From contig NZ_QOHF01000010.1 in the NCBI RefSeq assembly GCF_003319115.1, forward strand, positions 1-64,000: a DNA stretch of 64,000 nt, in the 5' to 3' direction. A program made the position numbers and the translations under genes. Each line of letters starts with the position of its first letter. Position 1 is the stretch's first letter. Source of the stretch: Geodermatophilus sp. TF02-6 (GTDB lineage Bacteria > Actinomycetota > Actinomycetes > Mycobacteriales > Geodermatophilaceae). Positions 17,750 through 26,093 of this stretch are shown piece by piece. The notes below the pieces were generated by a model that was not told the origin of the DNA, searched no databases, and saw only the letters and a list, made by a program, of their open reading frames with translations.

Positions 17750-17881
17750 GGGGTCTCCTGTTCGTTGCCGCTCTGACACGGTGCGGGACGGCGTCCGCAG
17801 GTCGGTCCGCCGCTCCGACTCGGGTGAACGGTGCGGATCGGTCGCCGACCAGGACCTCGCGAGCCCGGAATCGGGATCTGT

Positions 17882-17897
17882 ATCTGGTATGCCAGAT
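17882..17897. promoter_or_regulatory. Probable GntR operator 1
   Basis: ATCTGGTATGCCAGAT is a palindrome with perfect 6-bp arms around TATG. It resembles the TGGTATACCA-type operators of FadR/VanR-family GntR regulators. It lies about 130 bases upstream of the SnoaL-like gene, and a GntR gene sits in the same cluster. Confidence 0.6.
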
Positions 17898-18113
17898 GCA
17901 GTTAAGCACATCACACGCGGGCGTCAACACCCAAGGTCGTCGCGACTGCTCCGCTCTTCTCGGAGGAGGCACTACATCGGCTCTCACCAGTCATAAGGCT
18001 CCGGTCAGCTTCTTCCTGCCGGCGGATCGGCACGGTCACGCGGATCTGATCCGGTCGTCCGACGCCGTGCTCCTGCCCGTACTTGACCCGAACCGCGGGC
18101 ATCGTTACGGTCC

Positions 18114-18127
18114 TCTGGCATACAAGA
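18114..18127. promoter_or_regulatory. Probable GntR operator 2
   Basis: TCTGGCATACAAGA matches the inner 14 bases of operator 1 at 11 positions and keeps the half-site TCTGG and the central CATA. It lies 15 bases upstream of the ATG of the first AA_synth gene, where bound repressor would block that operon. Confidence 0.5.
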
Positions 18128-18142
18128 AGGAAGGCGAGGGTG

Positions 18143-18850
18143 ATGACCGCGGGCGTTCGACACGGCGGCCGACACGGCGGCCTCATGACGGGCTCCCCGT
18201 CCACTCCGACCGGGCGGACGTGCGAATCCGACGGCCGGATGAGCACGGTGACCGCCGCCGGCGTCCGGAAGGTGACGCTCTACCGGGAGGCCGTCCTCTC
18301 CGAGGCCGGCAGCGAACCGGCGGAACGAGTCGATCGAGCCGCCGTCGCTGCCGTCCTCCCCAACCCCTGGCTCGGCACCGGTCCGGCGACCGACCTCTCC
18401 GGCCGAGCGGCCACGATCGCTCCCCTGCTGGCCAAACTGCTGACCGACCGGTTGATCGAGGCACTGGGTGGCGCCGACCGCATCGAGGCGTTCGGCAAGG
18501 CGGCCCTGGTGGGGACCGCCGGCGAGCTCGAGCATGCCGGGGCGCTGATCCACACCCCGTACTTCGGCAACCTGGTGCGCGAGTTCCTCGACGGGGAGTC
18601 GATCATCTGCTTCGCCGACGCACGCGCGGAAGCGGGGGAGGCGCTGATCGTCCCCATGTGGCACAAGACGCATGCGGCGACCCGCAGCCACTACCAGACC
18701 ATCGCCGCACGCGTCTCCGATGCGCCCCGGGCGGACGAGGTGGTCGTCATCGCCGCAGCCTCCACCGGTCCCCGCCCGCACGCCCGTATCGGTGACCGCA
18801 CCACTGACCCCGTCGTCACCGCAGACAACCTGGAGAGTTCGCTGACATGA
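18143..18850 (+). CDS. AA_synth (amino acid synthesis) family protein, copy 1
   Basis: A 235-residue protein of the AA_synth family, whose reaction is not established. The family core starts near VRKVTLYREAVLSEAG and includes AVLPNPWLGTG, EAFGKAALVGTAGELEHAGA, LIHTPYFGN and the C-terminal SDAPRADEVVVIAAAS. It is paralogous to the next gene, with the same order of motifs. The ATG at 18143 has a GGCGAGGG ribosome site, and an in-frame ATG at 18239 lies closer to the homology start. The extra N-terminal ~32 residues (Gly/Thr/Ser-rich) may therefore be dispensable. Its stop overlaps the start of the second copy (ATGA), so the two are likely made in equal amounts, perhaps as a hetero-oligomer. Confidence 0.8.
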   Translation: MTAGVRHGGRHGGLMTGSPSTPTGRTCESDGRMSTVTAAGVRKVTLYREAVLSEAGSEPAERVDRAAVAAVLPNPWLGTGPATDLSGRAATIAPLLAKLLTDRLIEALGGADRIEAFGKAALVGTAGELEHAGALIHTPYFGNLVREFLDGESIICFADARAEAGEALIVPMWHKTHAATRSHYQTIAARVSDAPRADEVVVIAAASTGPRPHARIGDRTTDPVVTADNLESSLT

Positions 18851-19398
18851 GGGTGCGCAAGATCGTCACCATCGTCGAGGAGATCCGGTCCGAGGGCGGC
18901 CGGGAGGTCTTCCCCACCGCGCGCGTCGCCGTCGTCGCCGCCGTCATCCCCAACCCGTGGGCGGGCCAGGGGTTCGTGGAGGACCTCCAACCGGGCATCG
19001 ACGCACACGCCTCCGACCTGGGCGCCCTCCTGGCCCCGCAGGTGATGGCGGCGCTGGACGCCCCTGCCGAGGCCTACGGCAAGGCGGCGATCGTCGGGCT
19101 CTCCGGGGAGGTCGAGCACGGGTCCGCGCTCATCCACACGCTCAAGTTCGGGGACCACTTCCGCAAGGCGGCCAACGCGACGACGCTGCTGCCGGCGGTC
19201 GAGAAGCGAGGCCCCGCCGGAGTCGTCTTCGACGTCCCGCTCAAGCACGTCACCGACGCCACCATCCGGTCGCACCACCAGACGGTGGAGGTCCGGATCG
19301 CCGACGCGCCGCACCCCGACGAGATCGTGGTGGCGCTCGCCGCCGCCGCCCAGGGGCGCCCGCAGCAGCGACTGGCCTCGCTCTCCACCGAGCAGTGA
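18847..19398 (+). CDS. AA_synth (amino acid synthesis) family protein, copy 2
   Basis: A 183-residue family member beginning directly with the conserved VRKIVTIVEEIRSEGG. Shared motifs are AVIPNPWAGQG, EAYGKAAIVGLSGEVEHGSA, LIHTLKFGDHFRKA, VPLKHVTDATIRSHHQTVEV and IADAPHPDEIVVALA. The conserved His pairs and Lys could be catalytic, but the activity is unknown. It is translationally coupled to copy 1 and lies nine bases before the hydrolase gene. In other bacteria family members occur beside LLM oxygenases and amidohydrolases, as here, which hints at a role in N-compound breakdown rather than synthesis. That reading is inference. Confidence 0.85.
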   Translation: MRVRKIVTIVEEIRSEGGREVFPTARVAVVAAVIPNPWAGQGFVEDLQPGIDAHASDLGALLAPQVMAALDAPAEAYGKAAIVGLSGEVEHGSALIHTLKFGDHFRKAANATTLLPAVEKRGPAGVVFDVPLKHVTDATIRSHHQTVEVRIADAPHPDEIVVALAAAAQGRPQQRLASLSTEQ

Positions 19399-19407
19399 GC
19401 CGGGGTC

Positions 19408-20139
19408 ATGCCGTCGCCGCCGCTGGTCCTGCTGCACGGAGTGGGGCTGGACGCAGGCATGTGGGAGCCCGTCGCGGCGCTGCTCGAGGACGACTTCGCG
19501 GTGTCGGCGCCCGATCTGCCGGGGCACGGCACCGGGAGGCCGGCACCGGACGGGATCACCCTCGCTGACCTCGCCGGGGCGGTCGCCGGGTCGATGCGTC
19601 CCGGTTCCCACGTGGTCGGGTTCTCCCTCGGCGCCCTCGTGGCGCAGCACCTGGCGCGCCACCGTCCCGACCTGGTGGCGACCCTGACCTCGGTGAGCTC
19701 GGTGTGCCGGCGCACCGAGGACGAGCGCGCCGCGGTCCTCGCCCGCCTCGATCTGGCCGCCACGGACTTCCCCGCCAGCGTGGCTGCAGCGCTGCGGCGC
19801 TGGTACGCGGGAACCGGCACGGACCCGGCGATGGTCCGCCGGACCGAGACGACCCTGCTGGCCAACGACGTCCGGTCCTACCTCGCCTGCTACCGGGTCT
19901 TCGCCACGGCCGATGCCGAGATCGCCCCGGAGCTGCCGCGGATCGAGGTCCCGGCCCTCGCGGTCACCGGCGAGCTGGACCCGGGGTCCACCCCCGAGAT
20001 GACGTACCGGTTGGCCGAGGCGATCCCGGACTGCCGGGCCGTCGTCGTCCCCGGTGCACGACACATGCTCCCGGTCGAACGCCCGCGGGAGCTCGTCGCC
20101 TGTCTGACCACGTTCATCGGAGAGCGAGTCCATGTCTGA
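19408..20139 (+). CDS. Alpha/beta-fold hydrolase
   Basis: A 243-residue cytoplasmic hydrolase. The oxyanion/HG motif is LVLLHGVGLDAGMW at the N-terminus, the nucleophile elbow is GFSLGA, the acid lies in TGELDPGSTPEMT and the catalytic His in PGARHMLPVERP. Length and layout resemble RutD, MhpC and 3-oxoadipate enol-lactonase type enzymes, which act on carbamate, C-C or lactone bonds in ring-breakdown routes. The start lies nine bases after the AA_synth stop and its end overlaps the aldehyde dehydrogenase start by eight bases, so it is part of one operon. Confidence 0.85.
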   Translation: MPSPPLVLLHGVGLDAGMWEPVAALLEDDFAVSAPDLPGHGTGRPAPDGITLADLAGAVAGSMRPGSHVVGFSLGALVAQHLARHRPDLVATLTSVSSVCRRTEDERAAVLARLDLAATDFPASVAAALRRWYAGTGTDPAMVRRTETTLLANDVRSYLACYRVFATADAEIAPELPRIEVPALAVTGELDPGSTPEMTYRLAEAIPDCRAVVVPGARHMLPVERPRELVACLTTFIGERVHV

Positions 20140-21619
20140 CCTCGAGCGCTACGAGCACCACATCGGCGGGGAGTGGGTGCCTCCCGCCTCCGGCGAGTAC
20201 TTCGCGAGCACCAACCCGGCCACGGGTGCGCCGCTGTACGAGGCGGCCCGGGGCGAGGCGGCCGACGTGTCGCGCGCGGTCCGGGCGGCGAGGGAGGCTC
20301 TTGCCGACCCACGGTGGCGCGACCTCAGCCAGACCCGGCGCGGGCACCTGCTGCGCCGCCTCGGGGACCTGATCGGCGAGCACGCCGACGAGCTGGCCCG
20401 GATGGAGACCGCGGACAACGGCAAGCTGCTGCGGGAGATGCGCGGGCAGCTGGCGACGCTGCCGGAGTACTACTACTTCTACGCCGGCCTGGCCGACAAG
20501 ATCACCGGGGACGTGATCCCGACGTCCGACCGGAGGGTCCTCAACTACACGACCCGCGAGCCGCTGGGCGTCGTCGGCGCGATCACCCCGTGGAACTCGC
20601 CGCTGACGCTGACCACCAGCAAGCTGGCACCCGCTCTGTGCGCCGGGAACACCGTCGTCGTCAAGCCCTCGGAGTACACCTCGGCGACCGTGCTCAAGCT
20701 GGCCGAGCTGGTCACCCTCGCCGGGTTCCCACCGGGAGCGGTCAACGTCGTGACCGGCTTCGGCGCGGAGGCAGGTCAGGCGCTGGTCGACCACCCCGGA
20801 CTGGCCAAGATCTCGTTCACGGGCAGCACCGCCACGGGGGCGAGGATCGCCTCGGCCGCGGCCGGTCGCTTCATCGGCTCCACGCTCGAGCTGGGCGGCA
20901 AGTCACCCAACATCGTCTTCGACGACGCGAACGTCGCCAACGCGGCCATGGGCGTGGTGGCCGGCATCTTCGCCGCCGCGGGACAGACCTGCATCGCGGG
21001 CAGCCGCGTCTTCGCGCACAGGGCGGTGTACGACGAGCTGCTCGAGCGGGTCACCGAACGGGCGCGCAGCATCCGCATCGGCGATCCGCTGGAGGACACC
21101 ACCGAACTGGGCCCGCTGGCCTTCGCCGACCAGCGCGACAAGGTCGCCGGCTACGTGGAGCTGGGCCGCAGTGAGGGCGCCCGCGTCCTGACCGGCGGCC
21201 GCCCCTCCGACGGCGGCCTCGGTGGCTACTTCTACGAGCCGACCGTGCTGGTGGACGTCGACAACTCGATGCGCGTGGTCCGCGAGGAGATCTTCGGCCC
21301 GGTGGCCGCCGTCATGCCGTTCGAGAACGAGGACGAGGTCCTGCGGCTGGCCAACGACACCGAGTACGGCCTCGCGGCCGGCGTGTGGACCTCCGACCTG
21401 TCGCGGGCGCACCGGATGGCGGCGCGCCTGGAGGCCGGGACGGTCTGGATCAACACCTACCGGGCCATGTCGCCGATGTCGCCGCGGCAGGGCTTCAAGA
21501 ACAGCGGCGTGGGCGTCGAGCACGGCACCGAGACGATCCGGGAGTACACCCGGCTCAAGAGCGTGTGGGTCAACACCAGCGAAGAGCCGGTGGCCGACCC
21601 GTTCGTGATGCGGAGCTGA
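20132..21619 (+). CDS. NAD(P)+-dependent aldehyde dehydrogenase
   Basis: A 495-residue enzyme of the ALDH superfamily with the complete active site. The general-base Glu is in LELGGKSPNIVF, the nucleophilic Cys in AAGQTCIAGSR, and the Asn of the oxyanion hole in TPWNSPLT. FTGSTATG provides the NAD-binding turn and EEIFGPVAAVMPF closes the catalytic domain. It oxidises an aldehyde, presumably one released by ring opening, to the acid. It overlaps the hydrolase gene upstream and is followed two bases later by a tautomerase gene, so the three products likely act in sequence. The closest named relatives by pattern are semialdehyde and betaine-aldehyde-like dehydrogenases, but the substrate cannot be assigned. 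Confidence 0.92.
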   Translation: MSDLERYEHHIGGEWVPPASGEYFASTNPATGAPLYEAARGEAADVSRAVRAAREALADPRWRDLSQTRRGHLLRRLGDLIGEHADELARMETADNGKLLREMRGQLATLPEYYYFYAGLADKITGDVIPTSDRRVLNYTTREPLGVVGAITPWNSPLTLTTSKLAPALCAGNTVVVKPSEYTSATVLKLAELVTLAGFPPGAVNVVTGFGAEAGQALVDHPGLAKISFTGSTATGARIASAAAGRFIGSTLELGGKSPNIVFDDANVANAAMGVVAGIFAAAGQTCIAGSRVFAHRAVYDELLERVTERARSIRIGDPLEDTTELGPLAFADQRDKVAGYVELGRSEGARVLTGGRPSDGGLGGYFYEPTVLVDVDNSMRVVREEIFGPVAAVMPFENEDEVLRLANDTEYGLAAGVWTSDLSRAHRMAARLEAGTVWINTYRAMSPMSPRQGFKNSGVGVEHGTETIREYTRLKSVWVNTSEEPVADPFVMRS

Positions 21620-21621
21620 CC

Positions 21622-21840
21622 GTGCCGCTGGTCGAGGTGACGCTGGGCGCGGGACGGACGCCCGAGCAGGTCCGCGCCCTGATGCACGAGCTGCACGAGG
21701 CCGTGGCGAGGACGGTGGGAGCCCGGTCCGACCACATCCGGGTGGTCGTGCGCGAGGTCCCGCGCGAGCACTGGGCCACCGGCGACGTGACGCTCAGCGA
21801 GATGGACGCCCGCCAGCCCCCACCTCACCGACCGGACTGA
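21622..21840 (+). CDS. 4-oxalocrotonate tautomerase family protein
   Basis: A 72-residue protein beginning (M)PLVEVTLGAGRTPEQVRALM. Removal of the initiator leaves the catalytic Pro-1, and the helix and second strand (HIRVVVREVPREHWATG) follow the 4-oxalocrotonate tautomerase pattern. Arg residues positioned to bind a carboxylate are present (R in RVVVREVPRE). It would catalyse an enol-keto shift on an unsaturated acid. The GTG start lies two bases after the dehydrogenase stop. The C-terminal tail is slightly longer than in the 62-residue classical enzyme. Confidence 0.85.
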   Translation: MPLVEVTLGAGRTPEQVRALMHELHEAVARTVGARSDHIRVVVREVPREHWATGDVTLSEMDARQPPPHRPD

Positions 21841-21923
21841 TCGTCGGACCGGAGAACGACGAGGCCGGAGCGCGGACGTGACCCTCCGGCCGGCACACCA
21901 CCAGGAGACGAGGAGTCGATGTC

Positions 21924-22967
21924 GTGAAGTTCTCTCTGTTCGTGCACATGGAGCGCTGGGACGAGTCGGTCAGCCACCGCCAGCTGTTCGAGGACCTGAC
22001 CGAGCTGACCCTGATGGCCGAGGCCGGCGGCTTCAGCACCGTCTGGATCGGCGAGCACCACGCGATGGAGTACACGATCTCGCCGAGCCCGATGCCGCAG
22101 CTGGCCTACCTGGCCGCTCGGACGTCCACGATCCGGCTGGGAGCGGGCACGATCATCGCTCCGTTCTGGAACCCCCTCCGGGTGGCCGGGGAGTGTGCGC
22201 TGCTCGATGTGATCAGCGACGGCCGGATGGAGGTCGGCCTGGCTCGGGGTGCCTACCAGTTCGAGTTCGACCGCATGGCCGGCGGCATCCCCGCCACCAG
22301 CGGAGGCGCCCACCTGCGGGAGCTCGTGCCGGCCGTGCAGCAGCTCTGGCGGGGCGACTACGCCCACGACGGCGAGATCTGGCAGTTCCCTCTGTCCACG
22401 AGCGTGCCCAAGCCGGTCCAGCAGCCCGGGCCGCCCATCTGGATCGCGGCCCGGGACCCCGACTCGCACGACTTCGCCGTCCGGTCGGGGTGCAACGTCA
22501 TGGTCACCCCGCTGATGAAGGGGGACGAGGAGGTGGCGGACCTGGCCCGGAAGTTCGACACGGCCGTGGCCGACCACCCGGAGGTGACCCGCCCGCAGCT
22601 CATGGCCCTGCGCCACACCCACGTGCACCCGGCGGACGAGCCTGACGGCTGGCTGCCGGCCGCCCGGGCCATCTCGCGGTTCTACCGCACGTTCGACGCC
22701 TGGTTCGGCAACAAGACCACGCCGGTGAACGGCTTCCTCGACCCCAGCCCCGAGTCGAAGTTCGCGGGCCGCCCGGAGTTCGAGCCCGAGTCGCTGCACA
22801 AGACCGCGATGATCGGAACGCCGGAGGAGGTCATCGAGCGCATCCGGTACTACGAGGAACTGGGCGTGGACGAGTACAGCTTCTGGTGCGACAACAGCCT
22901 CCCGCACGCGGAGAAGGAGAAGTCGCTCGCGCTCTTCATCGAGAAGGTGGTGCCTGCCTTCAGGTAG
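21924..22967 (+). CDS. LLM-class flavin-dependent monooxygenase
   Basis: A 347-residue luciferase-like TIM-barrel oxygenase. Diagnostic stretches are GGFSTVWIGEHHAMEYTISP (strand 2 with the conserved EHH), TIRLGAGTIIAPFWNPLRVA, GRMEVGLARGAY, and GTPEEVIERIRYYEELGVDE near the C-terminus. Enzymes of this class use reduced FMN from a separate reductase to oxidise substrates, and several (RutA, pyridine and other N-heterocycle oxygenases) open aromatic rings. The flavin reductase at 16761 is the likely partner. GTG at 21924 follows AGGAG and begins MKFSLFVHMERW, the usual start for the family. An inverted-repeat terminator follows. Confidence 0.9.
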   Translation: MKFSLFVHMERWDESVSHRQLFEDLTELTLMAEAGGFSTVWIGEHHAMEYTISPSPMPQLAYLAARTSTIRLGAGTIIAPFWNPLRVAGECALLDVISDGRMEVGLARGAYQFEFDRMAGGIPATSGGAHLRELVPAVQQLWRGDYAHDGEIWQFPLSTSVPKPVQQPGPPIWIAARDPDSHDFAVRSGCNVMVTPLMKGDEEVADLARKFDTAVADHPEVTRPQLMALRHTHVHPADEPDGWLPAARAISRFYRTFDAWFGNKTTPVNGFLDPSPESKFAGRPEFEPESLHKTAMIGTPEEVIERIRYYEELGVDEYSFWCDNSLPHAEKEKSLALFIEKVVPAFR

Positions 22968-23050
22968 TCCGCCTCGTCCGAGGAGCCGCCCCGGGCCCGG
23001 TCCGACCGTGTGGTCGGTGCCGCGCATCTCGGCGCACGTCGCAGACCACA

Positions 23051-23086
23051 CGCATGCCCCCGGTCCATCGCGACCGGAGGCATGCG
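23051..23086. terminator. Strong inverted repeat between convergent genes
   Basis: Fifteen-base arms (CGCATGCCCCCGGTC and GACCGGAGGCATGCG, one mismatch) enclose a six-base loop. The site lies 83 bases after the LLM gene and 89 bases beyond the GntR stop on the other strand, so it can end both transcripts. Confidence 0.75.
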
Positions 23087-23124
23087 TGCGGTGCGGTCGT
23101 GCGGTGCGGTCGTGCGGTGCGGCC
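23086..23124. repeat. 13-bp tandem repeat, three copies
   Basis: Three consecutive units GTGCGGTGCGGTC (the third with C for T near its end), followed by a partial fourth, start at the foot of the terminator hairpin. Each unit itself contains two GTGCG steps. Confidence 0.85.
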
Positions 23125-23175
23125 GTGCGCAGCGCGGGTGCGCCGGGGATGGTGCGGGCGATGCCACCGCCCCGG

Positions 23176-23850
23176 TCAGGTGTCCAACCCCACCATGACG
23201 GCGCGGTGGCTGGCGCGGACGTGGTCGCGCATCACACGCTCGGCGCTGTCGCCGTCCTTCGCGAGGATCAGGTCGAGTACCCGCTGGTGCTCGTTCTCCG
23301 ACGCGCTGGCCCGGCCGGGCTGGGACAGCGAGGTACGGACCAGCCGGTTGTAGGCGAGCTGGTTCATCAGTATCCGGTAGTGACCGCCCAGCTTGGCGTT
23401 GTCCGACCCGGTGATGAGCAGCTCGTGGAACTCGTGGACCAACTGGGCGTAGCGCTCGGTGTCCCCGGCCGCGATGGCCCGGTCCGATTCGGCCACGTTC
23501 ACCTGCATCGCCCGGAGTTCGGGCACGTCGCCGCGGGCGGCCATCAATCGGGCGGCTGCCCCCTCGAGCAGCTCCTTCATCACGAAGAGCTCGTTGATGT
23601 CGCGCCGGGACGGCGTGGCGACGAAGGTGCCGACGCGGGAGCGGACCTCGACCAGTCCCTCGATCTGCAGTTGCTTGAGCGCCTCGCGCACGGGCGTGCG
23701 GCTCACGCCGAAGGTCTCGGCGAGAGCGACCTCGGAGAGGACCGCGCCGGGCATCAGGTCGCCGTCGATGATCATCCGCCGGAGCTCGGTGGTCACCTGC
23801 TCCTGGAGGTTCGCCGTGACGACCTTTCGGGCCGCAGCCGGTAGGGCCAT
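23176..23850 (-). CDS. GntR-family (FCD-type) transcriptional regulator
   Basis: A 224-residue repressor-type protein. The winged helix lies at about residues 13-75, with LSEVALAETFGVSRTPVREA, LKQLQIEGLVEVRSRVGTFV, both typical of GntR. The C-terminal all-helical FCD ligand domain follows, with candidate metal/ligand residues in HEFHELLITGSDN and RVMRDHVRASHRA. It lies inside the catabolic cluster, convergent to the LLM gene and divergent from the permease. The ligand is probably the pathway substrate or an intermediate. Similar palindromes upstream of three transcription units suggest it controls the whole cluster. An alternative ATG lies eight codons upstream. Confidence 0.9.
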   Translation of the reverse strand: MALPAAARKVVTANLQEQVTTELRRMIIDGDLMPGAVLSEVALAETFGVSRTPVREALKQLQIEGLVEVRSRVGTFVATPSRRDINELFVMKELLEGAAARLMAARGDVPELRAMQVNVAESDRAIAAGDTERYAQLVHEFHELLITGSDNAKLGGHYRILMNQLAYNRLVRTSLSQPGRASASENEHQRVLDLILAKDGDSAERVMRDHVRASHRAVMVGLDT

Positions 23851-24014
23851 GGTCACGCGTCCGCTGGACCGCATGTGGGGCTTGCCATGGTACGTGTCTA
23901 CGTTGCGAGGGGACGTGTGGTCAAGGTGCCTTGCCCACCTCACGACGCGCAGAGAGACTCGCAAGGACAGAGGCGCTGCCTGGTTGACAAGCCGTGGGCG
24001 CGCCCACATCCTCT

Positions 24015-24033
24015 CTGCCATACATCATGGCAG
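24015..24033. promoter_or_regulatory. Probable GntR operator 3
   Basis: CTGCCATACATCATGGCAG has perfect 7-bp arms around ACATC and ends 18 bases before the permease ATG. Its left part, TCTGCCATACAT (from 24014), resembles operator 2. A related CCATGGCAAG half-site occurs at 23882-23891 on the minus strand, close to the GntR start. Confidence 0.55.
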
Positions 24034-24051
24034 TCGACGGAAAGAGGAGCC

Positions 24052-25515
24052 ATGGACAGCAGCGCTGCTGCCGCCGCGCCCGAGGACCGGGGATATCGGG
24101 ACAAGATCGCCGCGGTCGAGCCGTACGGCGTCGACCACATCCCTGACGCGGAGCGGCACGGCAAGGGCAGCTCCCAGTTCTTCATCTGGTTCGCTGCCGG
24201 GCTGAACTTCCCGATCATGGTCCTCGGCTTCTCCGCGGTCAGCTTCGGGCTGTCCTTCGCCGGAGCGGTCTCGGCGATCGTGATCGGATCCCTGGTGGGC
24301 GCCCTGGTCCAGGGGCTGCTGGCCCAGATGGGGGCGCGGCTGGGCGTGCCGCAGCAGATCCAGGCTCGCGGCCCGCTGGGCTTCTTCGGCAACTTCCTGC
24401 CGGTGGCCTACATCAACGTCTTCGCCGGCGTGGGGTGGGCGGCCGTCACGGTGATCCTGGGCAGCAAGGCCTTCCACGAACTCGTGCCGGCGATCCCGGA
24501 GTGGCTGTGCGCCTTCGTCGTCGTCGCGCTGCAGCTGGTGGTCGCGGTCTACGGGTACAACATGATCCACTACCTCCAGCGGATTCTGACGTACGTCCTC
24601 TTCGCCGGCTTCGTCATGATCAGCGTCGTCTCGGTGGTGCGGGGTGGCGGGACCGCCATCGAGGCCAACCCGGACGCCCCCTTCTACGTCGGCTCCGTCG
24701 GAGGCTGGATCACCTTCGCCGGCTACTTCCTGTCGTTCCTCATCGCCTGGTGGCCGTTCGCCTCCGACTACTCCCGCTACCTCCCGGACGACGACCGGAC
24801 CAGCCGGAGCGCCGGCATCTGGACCGTGGCCGGCAACTTCATCAGCCTGTCGTGGCTCGGCATCGCCGGCGCCCTCCTCGGCGGCGCCGCCGTGAGCGGC
24901 GAGGACCCGATCAGCGCACTGAACCGCCTCACCGGGCCGCTGGCCACCCCGGCGCTGCTCATCGTGCTGCTGTCCTCCTTCTCGCAGAACTTCCTCAACG
25001 TGTACGGCGGCGCCATCTCCATCCAGACGCTGCGCATCCCGATCAGCCGCCGGGCCGCCGTCGTGCTCATCTGCGTCGCCGCCTACGCCATCAGCCTGTG
25101 GGCCGGCAGCGGCTTCCAGGCCAAGTTCGAGACGTTCCTGTTCCTGAGCGCGTACCTCATCGCCCCCTTCGGCGCGGTCCTGCTCTTCGACTACTTCATC
25201 GGTGACCGCAGGGACAAGTCGCGCATCCCCGAGCTGTACGACGAGTCCCGCATCCTGAACTGGGGCTTCGTGGCCTGGCTCGGCGGCACCGTCGCGTCCG
25301 TCCCGTTCTGGCAGCTGGCCTTCTACGTCGGGCCGTTCGCCACGGCCCACCCGGAGTGGGGCGACCTCTCCTACTTCGTCGGGTTCGCGGTCAGCGCCGT
25401 CCTGTACCTGCTGACCTACCGGCTGCCACCGCTGTGGCGCTCCAGCCGCCGCGCCCCCCGGCGGATCGAGGCCGGCGCCGCCACGTCCGCCACCGACGGC
25501 GAGCGGGTGGCGTGA
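24052..25515 (+). CDS. NCS1-family nucleobase/cation symporter (cytosine/purine permease type)
   Basis: A 487-residue protein with about twelve membrane segments. NCS1 features include the early [20 protein letters not shown] segment, the [20 protein letters not shown] loop after TM2, and [13 protein letters not shown] in TM6 (the SDYSRY motif of the family). NCS1 carriers import cytosine, uracil, allantoin, hydantoins, thiamine or pyridoxine-like compounds. This argues that the cluster's substrate is an N-heterocycle taken up from outside. AAAGAGGAG precedes the ATG. It overlaps the isochorismatase-like gene (GTGA) and starts a three-gene operon under operator 3. Confidence 0.9.
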   Translation: MDSSAAAAAPEDRGYRDKIAAVEPYGVDHIPDAERHGKGSSQFFIWFAAGLNFPIMVLGFSAVSFGLSFAGAVSAIVIGSLVGALVQGLLAQMGARLGVPQQIQARGPLGFFGNFLPVAYINVFAGVGWAAVTVILGSKAFHELVPAIPEWLCAFVVVALQLVVAVYGYNMIHYLQRILTYVLFAGFVMISVVSVVRGGGTAIEANPDAPFYVGSVGGWITFAGYFLSFLIAWWPFASDYSRYLPDDDRTSRSAGIWTVAGNFISLSWLGIAGALLGGAAVSGEDPISALNRLTGPLATPALLIVLLSSFSQNFLNVYGGAISIQTLRIPISRRAAVVLICVAAYAISLWAGSGFQAKFETFLFLSAYLIAPFGAVLLFDYFIGDRRDKSRIPELYDESRILNWGFVAWLGGTVASVPFWQLAFYVGPFATAHPEWGDLSYFVGFAVSAVLYLLTYRLPPLWRSSRRAPRRIEAGAATSATDGERVA

Positions 25516-26093
25516 CCGTGCCCTCGCGCACCGCGGATCCCTGGCTCGTCGTCATCGACATGCAGACCGCGTTCGCGGAGCCGGACAGCGCGTGGGCGGC
25601 GCCGGGTTACGACTCCGTGGCCAGCCGAATCCTCGGGTTGGTGACGCGCTTTCCCGGGCGGGTGGTCTACACGCGGTTCGTGCCGGATCCCGCCGAACCA
25701 GGCTCGTGGGCCGGCTACTACGACCGCTGGTCGACCATGCGGCTGCCTCCGTCGTCGTCGGCCTGGGACCTCACGATCCCCTCGGGAGAGTCGCCCGTCG
25801 TGTCGTTGCCGACCTTCTCCAAGTGGGGGCCGCAGCTCGCCGCCACGGTGGGTCCGGACGCGCCCCTCGTCCTGTGCGGGGTCGCCACCGACTGCTGTGT
25901 CCTCGCGACCGCGCTGGCGGCCGCGGACAGCGGCCGGTCGGTCACCGTCGTGCGGGATGCCTGCGCGGGAGTGTCCCAGCGTCATCACGACGAGGCCCTG
26001 TCGCTGCTGGACCTGCTCGCGCCGATGGTGACCGTGGTCGCCGCTGCGGACATCCCAGGACCGCAGGATGCCGACCGGAGGACCGTCGCATGA
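25512..26093 (+). CDS. Isochorismatase-like cysteine hydrolase
   Basis: A 193-residue cysteine hydrolase. The triad can be read as Asp in [11 protein letters not shown], Lys in [10 protein letters not shown] and Cys in [18 protein letters not shown], where the GVATDCCV motif with its cis-peptide is the family signature. Relatives include RutB (ureidoacrylate hydrolase), N-carbamoylsarcosine amidase and nicotinamidase, all splitting amide or ureido C-N bonds. It most likely hydrolyses the amide or formamide made by ring opening. It overlaps the permease upstream and RibBA downstream by four bases each (GTGA and ATGA). Confidence 0.88.
   Translation: MTVPSRTADPWLVVIDMQTAFAEPDSAWAAPGYDSVASRILGLVTRFPGRVVYTRFVPDPAEPGSWAGYYDRWSTMRLPPSSSAWDLTIPSGESPVVSLPTFSKWGPQLAATVGPDAPLVLCGVATDCCVLATALAAADSGRSVTVVRDACAGVSQRHHDEALSLLDLLAPMVTVVAAADIPGPQDADRRTVA

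Larger units (their letters stand above)
17750..18142. promoter_or_regulatory. Divergent control region of the catabolic cluster
   Basis: The 393 bases between the SnoaL-like gene (minus) and the first AA_synth gene (plus) contain no convincing gene. They contain two palindromic sites described separately and a comparatively AT-rich stretch around 17870-18000, suitable for back-to-back promoters. Confidence 0.6.
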
